This document shows, one piece after another, positions 26,865-35,947 of a stretch of DNA of 38,823 nucleotides (positions within the stretch are counted from its first letter, which is position 1; every line of letters starts with the position of its first letter). The notes under the pieces were generated by a model. The model worked only from the letters and a program-made list of their open reading frames with translations. It made no database searches and had not been told where the DNA came from. The DNA comes from Piscirickettsia litoralis. GTDB lineage: Bacteria; Pseudomonadota; Gammaproteobacteria; Piscirickettsiales; Piscirickettsiaceae. The DNA lies in assembly GCF_001720395.1 (NCBI RefSeq), contig NZ_MDTU01000001.1, forward strand, positions 1,685,610-1,724,432, in the 5' to 3' direction. The position numbers were made by a program, and so were the translations under genes.

Positions 26865-27847
26865 TTATTTCATTGCAACCACATCAACACGGCGGTTTTT
26901 CGCACGGCCTTCAGTGGTTTTATTGGTTGCAACCGGGTCTTTGATTCCCATCGCTTGCGTAATTAAGCGGTGGCTATTCACCCCTTTTTTGAGTCACTAA
27001 ATAGTCTTTCACACGTTCAGCCCGACGTTGTGATAAGCCTTCATTATTATAGTTCGGATTACCACTGCTATCGGCATACCCTTTAATCATCGCTGAGCTT
27101 TTTGGATTATCTTTTAGAAAAGCAGCAATGCGGCCTAATTTACAATCATAGTTTGATGATATTTTATCGCTGGCTGAAGCAAAGTTAATCTCAATTTTAT
27201 TGATTGGCACCATGCATGGATCAACAGGAGGTGTTGCGACTTTAGGTGCAGGCGCTACTGCCGCTTTTTCAGGCGCAGGTGCAGGAGCTGTTTCACTTTG
27301 GTTAAAGTTATCACCGCTAGTAAATGCGTTACCATGCGGACCAAAACTAAACTGAATACCCACAGAGGCAATCGTATCCGTGCGATTATCACTGCCTAAT
27401 TGGTATTGGCGGCGCACACCCACATCTAAGGCAACATTTGGCATAAAGTCGTAAGTTAAGCCAGCACCATAATCTAAGAAGCTATTCGAGCCTTTTAAAT
27501 TCTGGCGACCAATTCCAGCGAGTAAGTAAGGCTGAAAACGACTTTGTGCCATAAAACGATACAAGCCATCGATGCGCATTTGGTTCATGCTCGCTGAATT
27601 TCCAGTGACATCGTCTTTATTGCCAGAGTGCGCATAAGACAAGGCAACAGCTACATTGTCAGTAATGTTATAACCCAAGCTCAAATTCAATACCGGCTCA
27701 TCGCTTACCTGACGATCTGAATCAAACCAACCTGCACCAATACTCGGCGTGACAAAAAATCTGCCCCCCTTGACTTGCCGCCATACTAGCTGCCGGCAGT
27801 ACAAGTGTTACAACTGCAAGGCCACACGCAATTTTAGAAATCTTCAT
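26865..27847 (-). CDS. OmpA-family outer-membrane porin, split by two frameshifts
   Basis: The repaired protein has 326 aa: a signal peptide at 1-24 (MKISKIACGLAVVTLV, then ASMAA), an eight-strand beta-barrel at about 27-180, a Pro/Ala-rich hinge (APAPAPEKAAVAPAPKVA) and a C-terminal peptidoglycan-binding OmpA domain containing GYADSSGNPNYNNEGLSQRR and RAKNRRVDVV. C6 at 27764-27769 and T6 at 26985-26990 each need one base fewer: the first joins the signal peptide to QGGRFFVTPS, the second restores QKGVNSHRLITQAMG and the stop at 26865. GGAGAGAGGGG lies before the ATG at 27847. The domain anchors the outer membrane to peptidoglycan. Confidence 0.9.
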
Positions 27848-28015
27848 TACCCCTCTCTCCATCATTCTCATTATTAATTAATCACATTCACAGCCCTTTT
27901 AAACCAGGCGCTTATACTTTTTCACCATAATATTGGAATTTTGAAGATGAATAAAGACTTAATAAATCATGGACATGATAATTATAACGATATTTACAAA
28001 GACAGGATCAAAACT

Positions 28016-28819
28016 TTAAAATCGGTGCGCAAACCCCAGCCCCACAGCAACAGGCACAGCATTAACTGAATTTTTAGTGATATCTAAGGCGGCAACAGTG
28101 AGGGTCACAGGGAGTTTTTTAAAAGGCTGTACGCTGGCTCCTGCAGAAATCGAATTTCCCGTCCAATCTGCAAATACATCTAACCATTCAGTAATTCCAG
28201 CAGTTACATCAGCAAAAATACCTAACGAATTTTTATCATCTTTGATGTCATCTTGGCTACGAAAACGGCCATTGCCTGCCCCTAAAGAAATAGATAGATT
28301 ATATTTAGCAACTTGAAAGGCTTTAGTCAGCACAAGATAATAACTTTTACTAAAATCCCGATCAAAGCCATTAGCAGCTAAATTTTCTACACCAACAGCA
28401 ATCGCTGATTGATAAGGCAAGCTTCGGTGTAACTTTAAATCAACATGGCGATCTTTAGCAAAACCACCATCTTCAGGATTCACACTTGTCACACCAACAC
28501 TCATATCCAAACCAACAAAACGATCAGGGTCTCCCACTCCCATCCCCACTGTCATGACACCATTGATGCTATCTGCACCCGATGAATGGTTTACCGCAGA
28601 AAAGCCAAAATAAATATCACCCCACTCGGCCCCAGCAGCCGTTGGTGCTAAAGGACTTAAAACATTTGGTAATACAGCAATATGGTCATAAGCATTTAAA
28701 GAGATACTATTGCGAGACAAATCCATTGAAACATCTTGAATCGTTGCAGCAACGCCAGCAAATGCTATGCTCATCAATGCACCGGCACAAATAAATTGAC
28801 GAAATCCTTGTCCTTGCAT
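28016..28819 (-). CDS. outer-membrane beta-barrel protein of unknown function
   Basis: The 267-aa protein has a signal peptide (about 1-24, with cleavage after GVAA). It continues with alternating beta-strand patterns and ends in LGFAHRF: a terminal Phe preceded by alternating aromatic and hydrophobic residues, the outer-membrane assembly signature. The segments VGLDMSVGVTSV, VDLKLHRSLPY, YYLVLTKAF and LSISLGAGNG look like barrel strands. About 8-12 strands are possible. No specific family is recognised. It lies between the OmpA-like gene and the TetR gene, all on the minus strand, without close spacing. Confidence 0.75.
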   Translation of the reverse strand: MQGQGFRQFICAGALMSIAFAGVAATIQDVSMDLSRNSISLNAYDHIAVLPNVLSPLAPTAAGAEWGDIYFGFSAVNHSSGADSINGVMTVGMGVGDPDRFVGLDMSVGVTSVNPEDGGFAKDRHVDLKLHRSLPYQSAIAVGVENLAANGFDRDFSKSYYLVLTKAFQVAKYNLSISLGAGNGRFRSQDDIKDDKNSLGIFADVTAGITEWLDVFADWTGNSISAGASVQPFKKLPVTLTVAALDITKNSVNAVPVAVGLGFAHRF

Positions 28820-28976
28820 AACTGGCCTCGTAAAGCTTGAGCTGAAAACACAAGGAACCTACGGCAAGTTTTATGCCAAAGAAGGATTTATATCGCAAGC
28901 ACTTAGATAACAGGAAACCATAGTTGTAGTATACATTTATCAAAAGCCGACAAATAATAGGAAACAAACCTTCTGA

Positions 28977-29612
28977 TTATTGACAAAAACCCTCAACCGT
29001 CATCGCCAAGATTTTTTTCAATGAAGCGATGTGCTTAGAATCAAACTCATCAATATTTAATTCTCTCTTTAAATTGCTTATCCCCAAAATAAAAGTAAAT
29101 GCCTCCCCCAATAGGGCTTGAGTCATCAACTTCACTTCTAATTCAGATTTTTGCTGACTAGAAGCTTTTTGCAATAAACTCCCAATCAAAGAAAACATTT
29201 TGTTAAAGTGGCGTTCATATAAAATATCAGCGGCAACACTTGGTTTTATTTGTTCTTTTATCACAATTAAAAAAAAGTATTTTGTATTCTCTTCTAGTGA
29301 TTTATTAGCCACAGCAATGAGTAATTCAATAATTTTATCTCGATAATAAGACTTTGGATGATCTTCATTAATCAACTGCATCAAATGGAAAGCATGTGGA
29401 GATAGCGTCCGTTGCATCTCCCCAAGAATAAATTCAATCACCGCTAAGTAAAGCTTTTCTTTGCCACCAAAGTGGTAAGCAATGGCTGATACATTGACTT
29501 GTGCATAATTCGTAATGGTCCGAATGGATGTTCCGTCATAACCATAGTCAGCAAAACATTGTATCGCCACCTCGATAATTTTTTGCCTTGTACGCTCTTT
29601 TTTTCTCGCCAT
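28977..29612 (-). CDS. TetR-family repressor (CecR-like)
   Basis: The 211-aa protein has an N-terminal helix-turn-helix at about 10-56 (TRQKIIEVAIQCFADYGYDG, then TSIRTITNYAQVNVSAIAYHF) and a helical ligand/dimer domain. The C-terminal region resembles the CecR (YbhH/YbiH) branch, which controls ybhG-type drug export in E. coli. It is divergent from the same type of export operon here, with 161 bases between. A perfect palindrome in that gap overlaps the operon's -35 region and is the likely operator. The inducer is unknown. Confidence 0.9.
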   Translation of the reverse strand: MARKKERTRQKIIEVAIQCFADYGYDGTSIRTITNYAQVNVSAIAYHFGGKEKLYLAVIEFILGEMQRTLSPHAFHLMQLINEDHPKSYYRDKIIELLIAVANKSLEENTKYFFLIVIKEQIKPSVAADILYERHFNKMFSLIGSLLQKASSQQKSELEVKLMTQALLGEAFTFILGISNLKRELNIDEFDSKHIASLKKILAMTVEGFCQ

Positions 29613-29667
29613 GCTTTTAACTTTTATTTAACTCTAAATATTAACAAGCTACGTTTATCATACCACA

Positions 29668-29711
29668 AAAATTAAAACGATCGTTTTAATTTTAAAAACT
29701 AATGTTATAAT
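29668..29711 (+). promoter_or_regulatory. TetR operator palindrome and export-operon promoter
   Basis: Positions 29668-29693 are a perfect 26-bp palindrome centred on ACGATCGT (core TTAAAACGATCGTTTTAA). TATAAT lies at 29706-29711, with a weak -35 (TTTTAA, 29684-29689) inside the palindrome, so repressor binding would occlude the promoter. Confidence 0.65.
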
Positions 29712-29773
29712 ATCCCAAAGGCTTACAACGAAACCTTGCTACAACTCTTTAAACACAGATAGTGAGACTCATT

Positions 29774-30752
29774 GTGAAATCACACTTTTATTTAAAAATC
29801 ATAATATTATCCATCACGACTAGCACATTTTTTAAGCCTGGCCGCCTGCACATCTAAGAAAGATAATGACAGCAACGGCTACATTGAGGCAGACCTAACC
29901 TATGTCGCCAGCCCATTCGCAGGGCAACTAGAGCAGCTAAATGTCAAAAAAGGCCAACAGGTTAGTATTCATCAAACACTTTATCAACTTGTTAGCGCAC
30001 CAGAAAGATATGATGTTAGTCAAGCTCAGGCTAGTCTTACAAAAGCACAAGCCAATTTGGCCAATCTGCGCTATGGCAAACGTCAACCCGAACTCAACCA
30101 AATTAAAGCTAAAATCAAGCAAGCAGAGGCCCAGCTCATTTATGCTAACAAGCAGTTAAAACGCTACAAAAACCTTATTAAGGCCGGCGCAACCCAACAG
30201 GAAACGCTCGACTCTGCTTTAGAAGAAGCAAAAATTGCACAAAATAATGTCTATCAAACGCAGTCTGAATTAGTGAGTGCAGCTTTACCTGCACGGAAAG
30301 AGCAAATCCAAGCTGCCATCGCCAGCCAACATCAGGCACAATCAACACTGGAGCGAGCCCAGTGGGTGCTAGAACAAAAGCAGGGGACCAGTCCAATCAA
30401 CGGTTATGTGTTTGACATTTATTACCGTCTTGGAGAGCAAATCCCTGCAAACCGCCCCGTGCTTTCGATTTTATCTCCTAAGAACATCAAAATTATTTTC
30501 TTTATCAGCGCCCAAAAACTACCCACTTTGCACTTAAATCAGATAATCACTGTCAGCACAGCAACACATCCAAGACCCATTCAAGCCACTATCGATTATA
30601 TTTCAAGTCAGGCCGAGTACACTCCTCCAGTTCTATATACCCAAAAACAGAGTACAGCGCTTGTTTTTCGTATCGAAGCGCGCTTTAGTCAGTCCAACCA
30701 AAGCCAACCCTTCCACCCTGGACAACCTGTTGAGGTACACTATGCAAGCTAA
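29774..30752 (+). CDS. HlyD-type membrane fusion lipoprotein of an ABC exporter, split by one frameshift
   Basis: The periplasmic adaptor links the inner-membrane pump to an outer-membrane channel. The start is GTG at 29774 (MKSHFYLKIIILSITTSTF). T6 at 29828-29833 needs one base fewer to join this signal to LSLAACTSKKD, a lipobox with Cys as lipid anchor. The remainder has a lipoyl half (YVASPFAGQLEQLNVKKGQQ), a long coiled-coil hairpin (about residues 80-165, Gln/Ala-rich), the second lipoyl half (GTSPINGYVFDIYY) and a beta-barrel. The repaired length is 325 aa, close to YbhG (332). It overlaps the ATPase gene by 11 bases. Confidence 0.86.
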
Positions 30753-31677
30753 TGTAAACAGCACTTACACGATCGACGTAAGAAATATTAATAAGGAGTT
30801 TTCAGGAAAAAAAGTCGTCAATGATGTTAACCTGCAAGTTGAGCGCGGTGAAATTTTTGGTTTCTTAGGCCCAAATGGCAGCGGTAAAACAACGACGATA
30901 CGCATGATTTGTGGTCTCCTTACCCCAGATTCAGGGTCAGGCACTTGCCTAGGCTACGATATTTTCTCTCAAGCAGAACAGATCAAAAATAAAATTGGCT
31001 ATATGACACAACGCTTTTCTCTGTATGAAGATTTAACCGTTTACGAAAATCTTGACTTTGTCGCACGACTCTATCGCATGGATAAACGCCGTGAACGCGT
31101 CGAGGCAGTTATTGATCGCTTAGAAATTGGCAAGCAACGCCAATACCAATTGGCAGGTAATTTATCGGGCGGTTGGAAGCAACGGCTTGCGCTCGGCGCT
31201 GCAATCATTCACGAACCTCAACTTCTTCTACTCGACGAACCAACAGCAGGCGTAGACCCAAAGGCACGACGAGAGTTTTGGGATGAAATTTATAAATTAT
31301 CAAATGAAGGCACAACTTCTCTAATCACCACCCATTACATGGATGAAGCAGAGCGCTGTCACCGCTTAGCCTACCTCGCCTATGGCCAGCTCCTTGCCTC
31401 AGGGCATATTGATGCAGTGATTAAAAATGCAAAAATCCGTACTTGGCAAATATCAGGGCCTTATTTAAATAAATTAGAAAGCCAGCTCCTGCATGTTCCA
31501 GAAGTGGTCCAAATCGCTCCTTTTGGTCGCGCATTACATATCAGTATTCGTCAAGACACCCCAGAGTCAACTTTATTTCCTTACCAAACAAGTGACTTTA
31601 ATTGGCAAGAAATCCCGCCCAGTCTTGAAGATGCTTTTATCGCTTACGTTGCCCTACAACAAGATAATTTCGCCTAA
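30742..31677 (+). CDS. ABC transporter ATPase (YbhF-like export type)
   Basis: The 311-aa ATPase contains Walker A GPNGSGKT (43-50), signature LSGGWKQR (141-148), Walker B LLLLDE (161-166) and the H-loop His in TTHYMDEAE. The LSGGWKQRLALG and DEAERCHRLAYLAYG wording is characteristic of the YbhF group. E. coli YbhF has two tandem ABC domains, whereas this one has a single domain and a C-terminal extension of about 80 residues, so it should act as a homodimer. The ATG at 30742 has GAGGT upstream and overlaps the fusion-protein gene; upstream in-frame starts are not supported. Confidence 0.93.
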   Translation: MQANVNSTYTIDVRNINKEFSGKKVVNDVNLQVERGEIFGFLGPNGSGKTTTIRMICGLLTPDSGSGTCLGYDIFSQAEQIKNKIGYMTQRFSLYEDLTVYENLDFVARLYRMDKRRERVEAVIDRLEIGKQRQYQLAGNLSGGWKQRLALGAAIIHEPQLLLLDEPTAGVDPKARREFWDEIYKLSNEGTTSLITTHYMDEAERCHRLAYLAYGQLLASGHIDAVIKNAKIRTWQISGPYLNKLESQLLHVPEVVQIAPFGRALHISIRQDTPESTLFPYQTSDFNWQEIPPSLEDAFIAYVALQQDNFA

Positions 31678-31696
31678 TTATTTGAGAGTTTGAAAG

Positions 31697-32828
31697 ATGA
31701 GCTTTTCATACCAACGCTTCTTCTCCGTTCTTATTAAGGAATTTATCCAAATTCGCCGTGACCCCGTCACCATTGCAATGCTTGTAATGATTCCACTCAT
31801 CCAGCTTGTCCTTTTTGGTTTTGCCATTAATCAAAACCCACGCAATTTACCCACGGTGATTGTAAGTAATGACCACTCTCCCTTAACTCGGGAGTTCATC
31901 AGTGCAATACAAAATACAAAATACTTTCACATCATTAATGATAACTCTACTGCACAGCATGCCGATCAACTATTAGCCAGTGGCAAAACACAGTTTATTG
32001 TCACAATCCCCACCCACTTCTCAGAAAAAATGATCCGAGGTGAATCCCCTGAAATTTTAGTTACAGCAGACGCTTCAGACCCTTCGTCTACAGGCAATGC
32101 TATCTCTGCTCTTAATGCATTACCGAATCAAGTTTTCCAAAATAATCTACAAGGGCCTCTCAACTATTTACAATCAAAAGCAGCACCATTCCAATTATTA
32201 ATCCATATGAAATACAACCCTGAGCAAATTACCCAATATAATATTGTACCCGGGCTCATGGGAGTCATTCTTACTATGTCATTAGTCATGGTAACCGCAA
32301 TGGCGATTACGCGAGAATATGAAAAAGGCACCATGGAAAGTTTACTCGCAACTCCCGTTCGCCCTATTGAAGTAATGCTAGGAAAAATTACGCCTTATGT
32401 GTTAGTTGGATATTTGCAACAACTGATTATTCTAGTCGCTGCTATTTTTTTATTTCACGTGCCCAACCAAGGCAGTATTTTACTGTTGGTTTTTAACAAC
32501 ACTCCCTTTTATTATTGCTAACCTTGCTTTAGGGCTGACCTTCTCCACTGTTGCAAAAAATCAACTTCAAGCCATGCAAATGACCTTCTTCTTCTTCCTC
32601 CCTTCAATCTTGCTTTCAGGGTTTATGTTTCCTTTTTATGGTATGCCTGTATGGGCACAATACATTGGAGAGATCCTCCCTTTAACTCACTTCTTACGTA
32701 TTACTCGTGGCATTATGCTTAAGGGCAATGAACTAGTGACACTATGGTCGGATATCTGGCCTATTTTAGCATTCCTAGCTGTAACCTTGCTCGTCAGCGT
32801 TTTTCGCTATCGACAAACATTGGACTAA
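31697..32828 (+). CDS. ABC-2 type permease (YbhS/YbhR-like), split by one frameshift
   Basis: The inner-membrane export permease has one N-terminal helix (LVMIPLIQLVLFGFAI), a large periplasmic loop (about 50-185) and a cluster of five C-terminal helices with the motif EYEKGTMESLLATPVRPIEVMLGK, standard for ABC-2 permeases. T5 at 32490-32494 needs one base fewer, restoring LVLTTLPFIIANLALGLTFS. The repaired length is 376 aa against 377 for YbhS. Only one permease gene follows the ATPase here, where E. coli has two, so a homodimeric channel is expected. It starts 19 bases after the ATPase stop. The convergent wcaJ-like gene ends 30 bases away. Confidence 0.9.
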
Positions 32829-32858
32829 CTCTTGTATCACGCTAGACACTAATTAATC

Positions 32859-34265
32859 CTAATACGCATTTTTATGAGTAAAGCCTTTAAAGATCGTTTT
32901 AAAAATAATTTTAATATCAAACCATAAAGACCAATTACGGATATAATACAAATCATATTGCACGCGCTTTTCCATCTTATCTAAGGTATCTGTCTCACCA
33001 CGAAAACCTGAAACCTGCGCCCAGCCAGTGATCCCAGGCTTGACAAGGTGACGCTGCATGTACTGATCCACTAGGTCTTTATACTCTTCATTATGAGCGA
33101 TTGCATGCGGACGCGGCCCGACAATAGACATATCACCCTTTAATACGTTAATGAATTGCGGCAATTCATCTAAACTTGTCCGACGCAAAAAACCACCAAT
33201 CGCAGTAATACGGTTATCATTCTTACTCGCTTGAGTGACTTTACCACTTGACTCCTGATGCACAACCATACTGCGAAATTTATAAACCTCTATCTCACGA
33301 CCATCACAGCCATAACGCTTTTGCTTAAAAAACACAGGCCCCCTAGATCCCAACTTCACCAAAACAGCGATAATTACCATCAAGGGACTAATTAAAGTCA
33401 AGATAATGCCAGCAAGAATACGGTCTTCAGCTGCCTTTAATAGGCGATTAAAGCCTCTCATCGGACTTGCGTGTAAGTTTACTGTCGGTAAGCCAGCGAT
33501 GTCTTGCTGATGATGATTCAATAGACTAAAGCAGAAAATATCAGGTACTAAACGCACAGTTAAAGGATTGTGCCGTAGCTGATATAACAATTCTTTTATT
33601 CGTTGATCCGCACGCAAAGGCAGTGCCAACCAAACCTCATCAACTTGCTGCACTTTCATCCAAGCACCTAAGTCCTCAGGCATGCGTGTAACAGGATAGC
33701 CATGAATAACTTCACCTTCTTTACTGCTATCATCATCTAAAAAGCTGACTACACGATAACCTGTCCATAAGTGTTGATCCAAATTTTGGACAATACGCTC
33801 ACCTAAAGAGCCTGCTCCAATCACGACCACACGGCGCAAATTATGCTCATGCGAGCGCATATAGCGCAAAAATGTCACTAAAGCCAAACGAAAAGCGATT
33901 AATAAAACAGCGCCAACAACGGCCCAAGCTAATAAAAAGCCTCGAGAATAAATACCAGTTCGGTGCGTAAAAAATGCAATCAGAACCAAATAACAAATCA
34001 CTAGGCTCCAGGCAAATATCACACGGCGAAAAATAGTTCCCATCGCCTGCCCTCGTAGCGGCGCATAAGCACGGCATAAGGGAAAAGCGACAGCTGCGAG
34101 AACAACCCCCAACAGAATCGCTTCAACATTACGAAGATCCATACCCCAGCTTTCCAAATAGAGCCGGTGCGCCAAAAAGCCACTTATGGCAACCAGCATC
34201 AATTCAGCTAAACATATTAAAATAAAAAATAAGCTGCTGTGCTCTTTTAGCATTCCGCGCTTCAT
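32859..34265 (-). CDS. undecaprenyl-phosphate sugar-phosphate transferase (WcaJ/WbaP family)
   Basis: The 468-aa membrane enzyme starts polysaccharide synthesis by moving a hexose-1-phosphate from UDP-sugar to undecaprenyl phosphate. There are four N-terminal helices (about 10-125), a Rossmann-like CoA-binding fold (RRVVVIGAGSLGERIVQNL, about 143-161) and a C-terminal catalytic domain beginning with a re-entrant helix (about 275-300) and containing PVFFKQKRYGCDGREIEVYK, RTSLDELPQFINVLKGDMS and VGPRPHA. The length matches WcaJ (464 aa). Sugar specificity (glucose or galactose) cannot be told. It is divergent from manC. Confidence 0.95.
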   Translation of the reverse strand: MKRGMLKEHSSLFFILICLAELMLVAISGFLAHRLYLESWGMDLRNVEAILLGVVLAAVAFPLCRAYAPLRGQAMGTIFRRVIFAWSLVICYLVLIAFFTHRTGIYSRGFLLAWAVVGAVLLIAFRLALVTFLRYMRSHEHNLRRVVVIGAGSLGERIVQNLDQHLWTGYRVVSFLDDDSSKEGEVIHGYPVTRMPEDLGAWMKVQQVDEVWLALPLRADQRIKELLYQLRHNPLTVRLVPDIFCFSLLNHHQQDIAGLPTVNLHASPMRGFNRLLKAAEDRILAGIILTLISPLMVIIAVLVKLGSRGPVFFKQKRYGCDGREIEVYKFRSMVVHQESSGKVTQASKNDNRITAIGGFLRRTSLDELPQFINVLKGDMSIVGPRPHAIAHNEEYKDLVDQYMQRHLVKPGITGWAQVSGFRGETDTLDKMEKRVQYDLYYIRNWSLWFDIKIIFKTIFKGFTHKNAY

Positions 34266-34428
34266 ACACTTTCCTCAAAGACAAAAATCAGATATTTTTC
34301 TTTAAAAACAAAACATTCTATATATAAACTGACAACTCACAACCCGATATTATACATTCCTTAATAAAAATTAACATTAAAATTTAATGAAATATTGGTA
34401 AATTTTCAGCATAAAATTACCAGCCCTC

Positions 34429-34456
34429 TTTAAAACAGTCGCAGCTCAGGTATACT
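34429..34456 (+). promoter_or_regulatory. predicted manC promoter
   Basis: TTTAAA (34429-34434) and TATACT (34451-34456) are separated by 16 bases, about 58 bases before the manC start, in the 248-base gap between the divergent wcaJ-like gene and manC. Confidence 0.35.
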
Positions 34457-34513
34457 GGCAGATCATTCTAAGCTATATTAACCAAAATTATATTTTATAT
34501 TTGAGGTAATCAG

Positions 34514-35908
34514 TTGATTTATCCAGTTATTTTATCTGGTGGCAGCGGATCACGACTTTGGCCACTCTCCCGTGCACTTTATCCAAAACAACTTTTACCT
34601 GTAGCAACAGAACACACTATGCTACAGGATACTGTCAACCGCCTCACAGAAAAAACACTGTTTGCCTCACCGACAATCATCTGCAATCACGAACACCGTT
34701 TTATTGTTGCAGAACAGCTGCGCGAACAAGGCATTTCTGGCAGCAAGGTTATCCTCGAGCCTTGTGGGCGCAATACCGCTCCTGCTGCTGTTATCGCGGC
34801 CCTGACTGTACTTGAATCAGATGTAGCAGCTGATGTGTTATTACTCCCTTCAGACCACCTTATAGAGAAACAAGACCGCTTTCTTCAAGCTATTCAAGAT
34901 GCTCAAAAAGCTGCGGCAAACGACCAACTCGTTACCTTTGGCATCAAACCGACGCACCCTGAAAGCGGCTATGGCTATATCCAAGCTGGAGAAACACTGA
35001 ACCATCTTAATAATGGCTTTAAAGTCAGCCGCTTCGTCGAGAAACCCGACTTAAAAACCGCTGAAAACTATCTCTCTTCGGGCGATTATAGTTGGAACAG
35101 CGGCATGTTTCTTTTTAAAGCAAAGACATTGATCGATATTGCTAAAACACTCATTCCCGATACTTTGCATCAATGTGAGCTTGCCCTGAAAAAAGGCAAT
35201 CAAGATTTAGATTTTTATCGTCTTGATGAAGCAGAATTTTCAAAATGCGAAGATGTCTCCATCGACTACGCTATCATGGAAAAAGCAACGAATACCGTAG
35301 TTATCCCCGTTGATTTAGGTTGGTCAGATGTTGGCTCTTGGAGTGCGCTTTGGGAAGTCAGTGATAAAGATGCTCAGGGCAATCACCTACAAGGCGATAT
35401 CATCAATCAAGGCTCTAAAAACTGTTATTTACGATCAGATGGCCCGCTCATTGCCAGTGTCGGTATTGATAATCTTATTGTTGTCGCCACAGAAGATGCG
35501 GTACTTGTCGCCGACAAAAATGATACTCAAAATGTTAAAAAAATCGTCGAGCGTTTAAAGCAAGATAAACGCTATGAACATCGCCATCACACCAAAATCT
35601 ATCGCCCTTGGGGTTGGGTCCAAAGCTTAGATAACGGCACAGGTTTTGAAATTAAACGCCTTAGCATCAAACCAGGCCAAACGCTTTCTAAACAACGCCA
35701 CATGCATCGCAGTGAACACTGGATCGTTTTAGCAGGAACTGCAAAAATAAGCAAAGGGTCAGAGACTATTTTATTAGAACCGAACCAATCTGCTTATATT
35801 CCTATCGGTGAAATTCATCAACTAGAAAACCCTGGGAAAATTGACTTGGAAATTATCGAAGTCCGATCTGGAAGTTATCTGGGTGAGGATGATATAGAAA
35901 GATTTTAA
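34514..35908 (+). CDS. manC: mannose-1-phosphate guanylyltransferase / mannose-6-phosphate isomerase
   Basis: This bifunctional type II enzyme makes GDP-mannose for surface polysaccharide. The N-terminal nucleotidyltransferase has the signature LSGGSGSRLWPLSR (7-20), then LPSDH, VEKPD and WNSGMFLFK. The C-terminal cupin isomerase has RPWGWVQSL, KRLSIKPGQTLSKQRHMHRS and EHWIVLAGTA (metal-binding His residues). 464 aa compares with 478 in E. coli ManC. The start is TTG at 34514, with TGAGGT about 7 bases upstream. manB and later GDP-sugar genes are not in the window. A strong terminator follows the stop. Intact. Confidence 0.96.
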   Translation: MIYPVILSGGSGSRLWPLSRALYPKQLLPVATEHTMLQDTVNRLTEKTLFASPTIICNHEHRFIVAEQLREQGISGSKVILEPCGRNTAPAAVIAALTVLESDVAADVLLLPSDHLIEKQDRFLQAIQDAQKAAANDQLVTFGIKPTHPESGYGYIQAGETLNHLNNGFKVSRFVEKPDLKTAENYLSSGDYSWNSGMFLFKAKTLIDIAKTLIPDTLHQCELALKKGNQDLDFYRLDEAEFSKCEDVSIDYAIMEKATNTVVIPVDLGWSDVGSWSALWEVSDKDAQGNHLQGDIINQGSKNCYLRSDGPLIASVGIDNLIVVATEDAVLVADKNDTQNVKKIVERLKQDKRYEHRHHTKIYRPWGWVQSLDNGTGFEIKRLSIKPGQTLSKQRHMHRSEHWIVLAGTAKISKGSETILLEPNQSAYIPIGEIHQLENPGKIDLEIIEVRSGSYLGEDDIERF

Positions 35909-35917
35909 TGACTATCA

Positions 35918-35944
35918 AAAAAAGAGGCTTAAAGCCTCTTTTTT
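35918..35944. terminator. bidirectional terminator between manC and the epimerase gene
   Basis: A long near-perfect inverted repeat, AAAAAAGAGGCTT with AAGCCTCTTTTTT around one central A (35931), is A-rich on one side and T-rich on the other. It lies between two convergent genes. Confidence 0.85.
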
Positions 35945-35947
35945 GTA

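Noticed and set aside
27947-28066. 39-codon plus-strand ORF starting MNKDLINHGHD
   Set aside because: Its second half is antisense to the 3' end of the outer-membrane protein gene and its ribosome site is poor.
28707-28967. 86-aa minus-strand ORF upstream of the outer-membrane protein
   Set aside because: It overlaps the signal-peptide region of the real gene in another frame and has no ribosome site.
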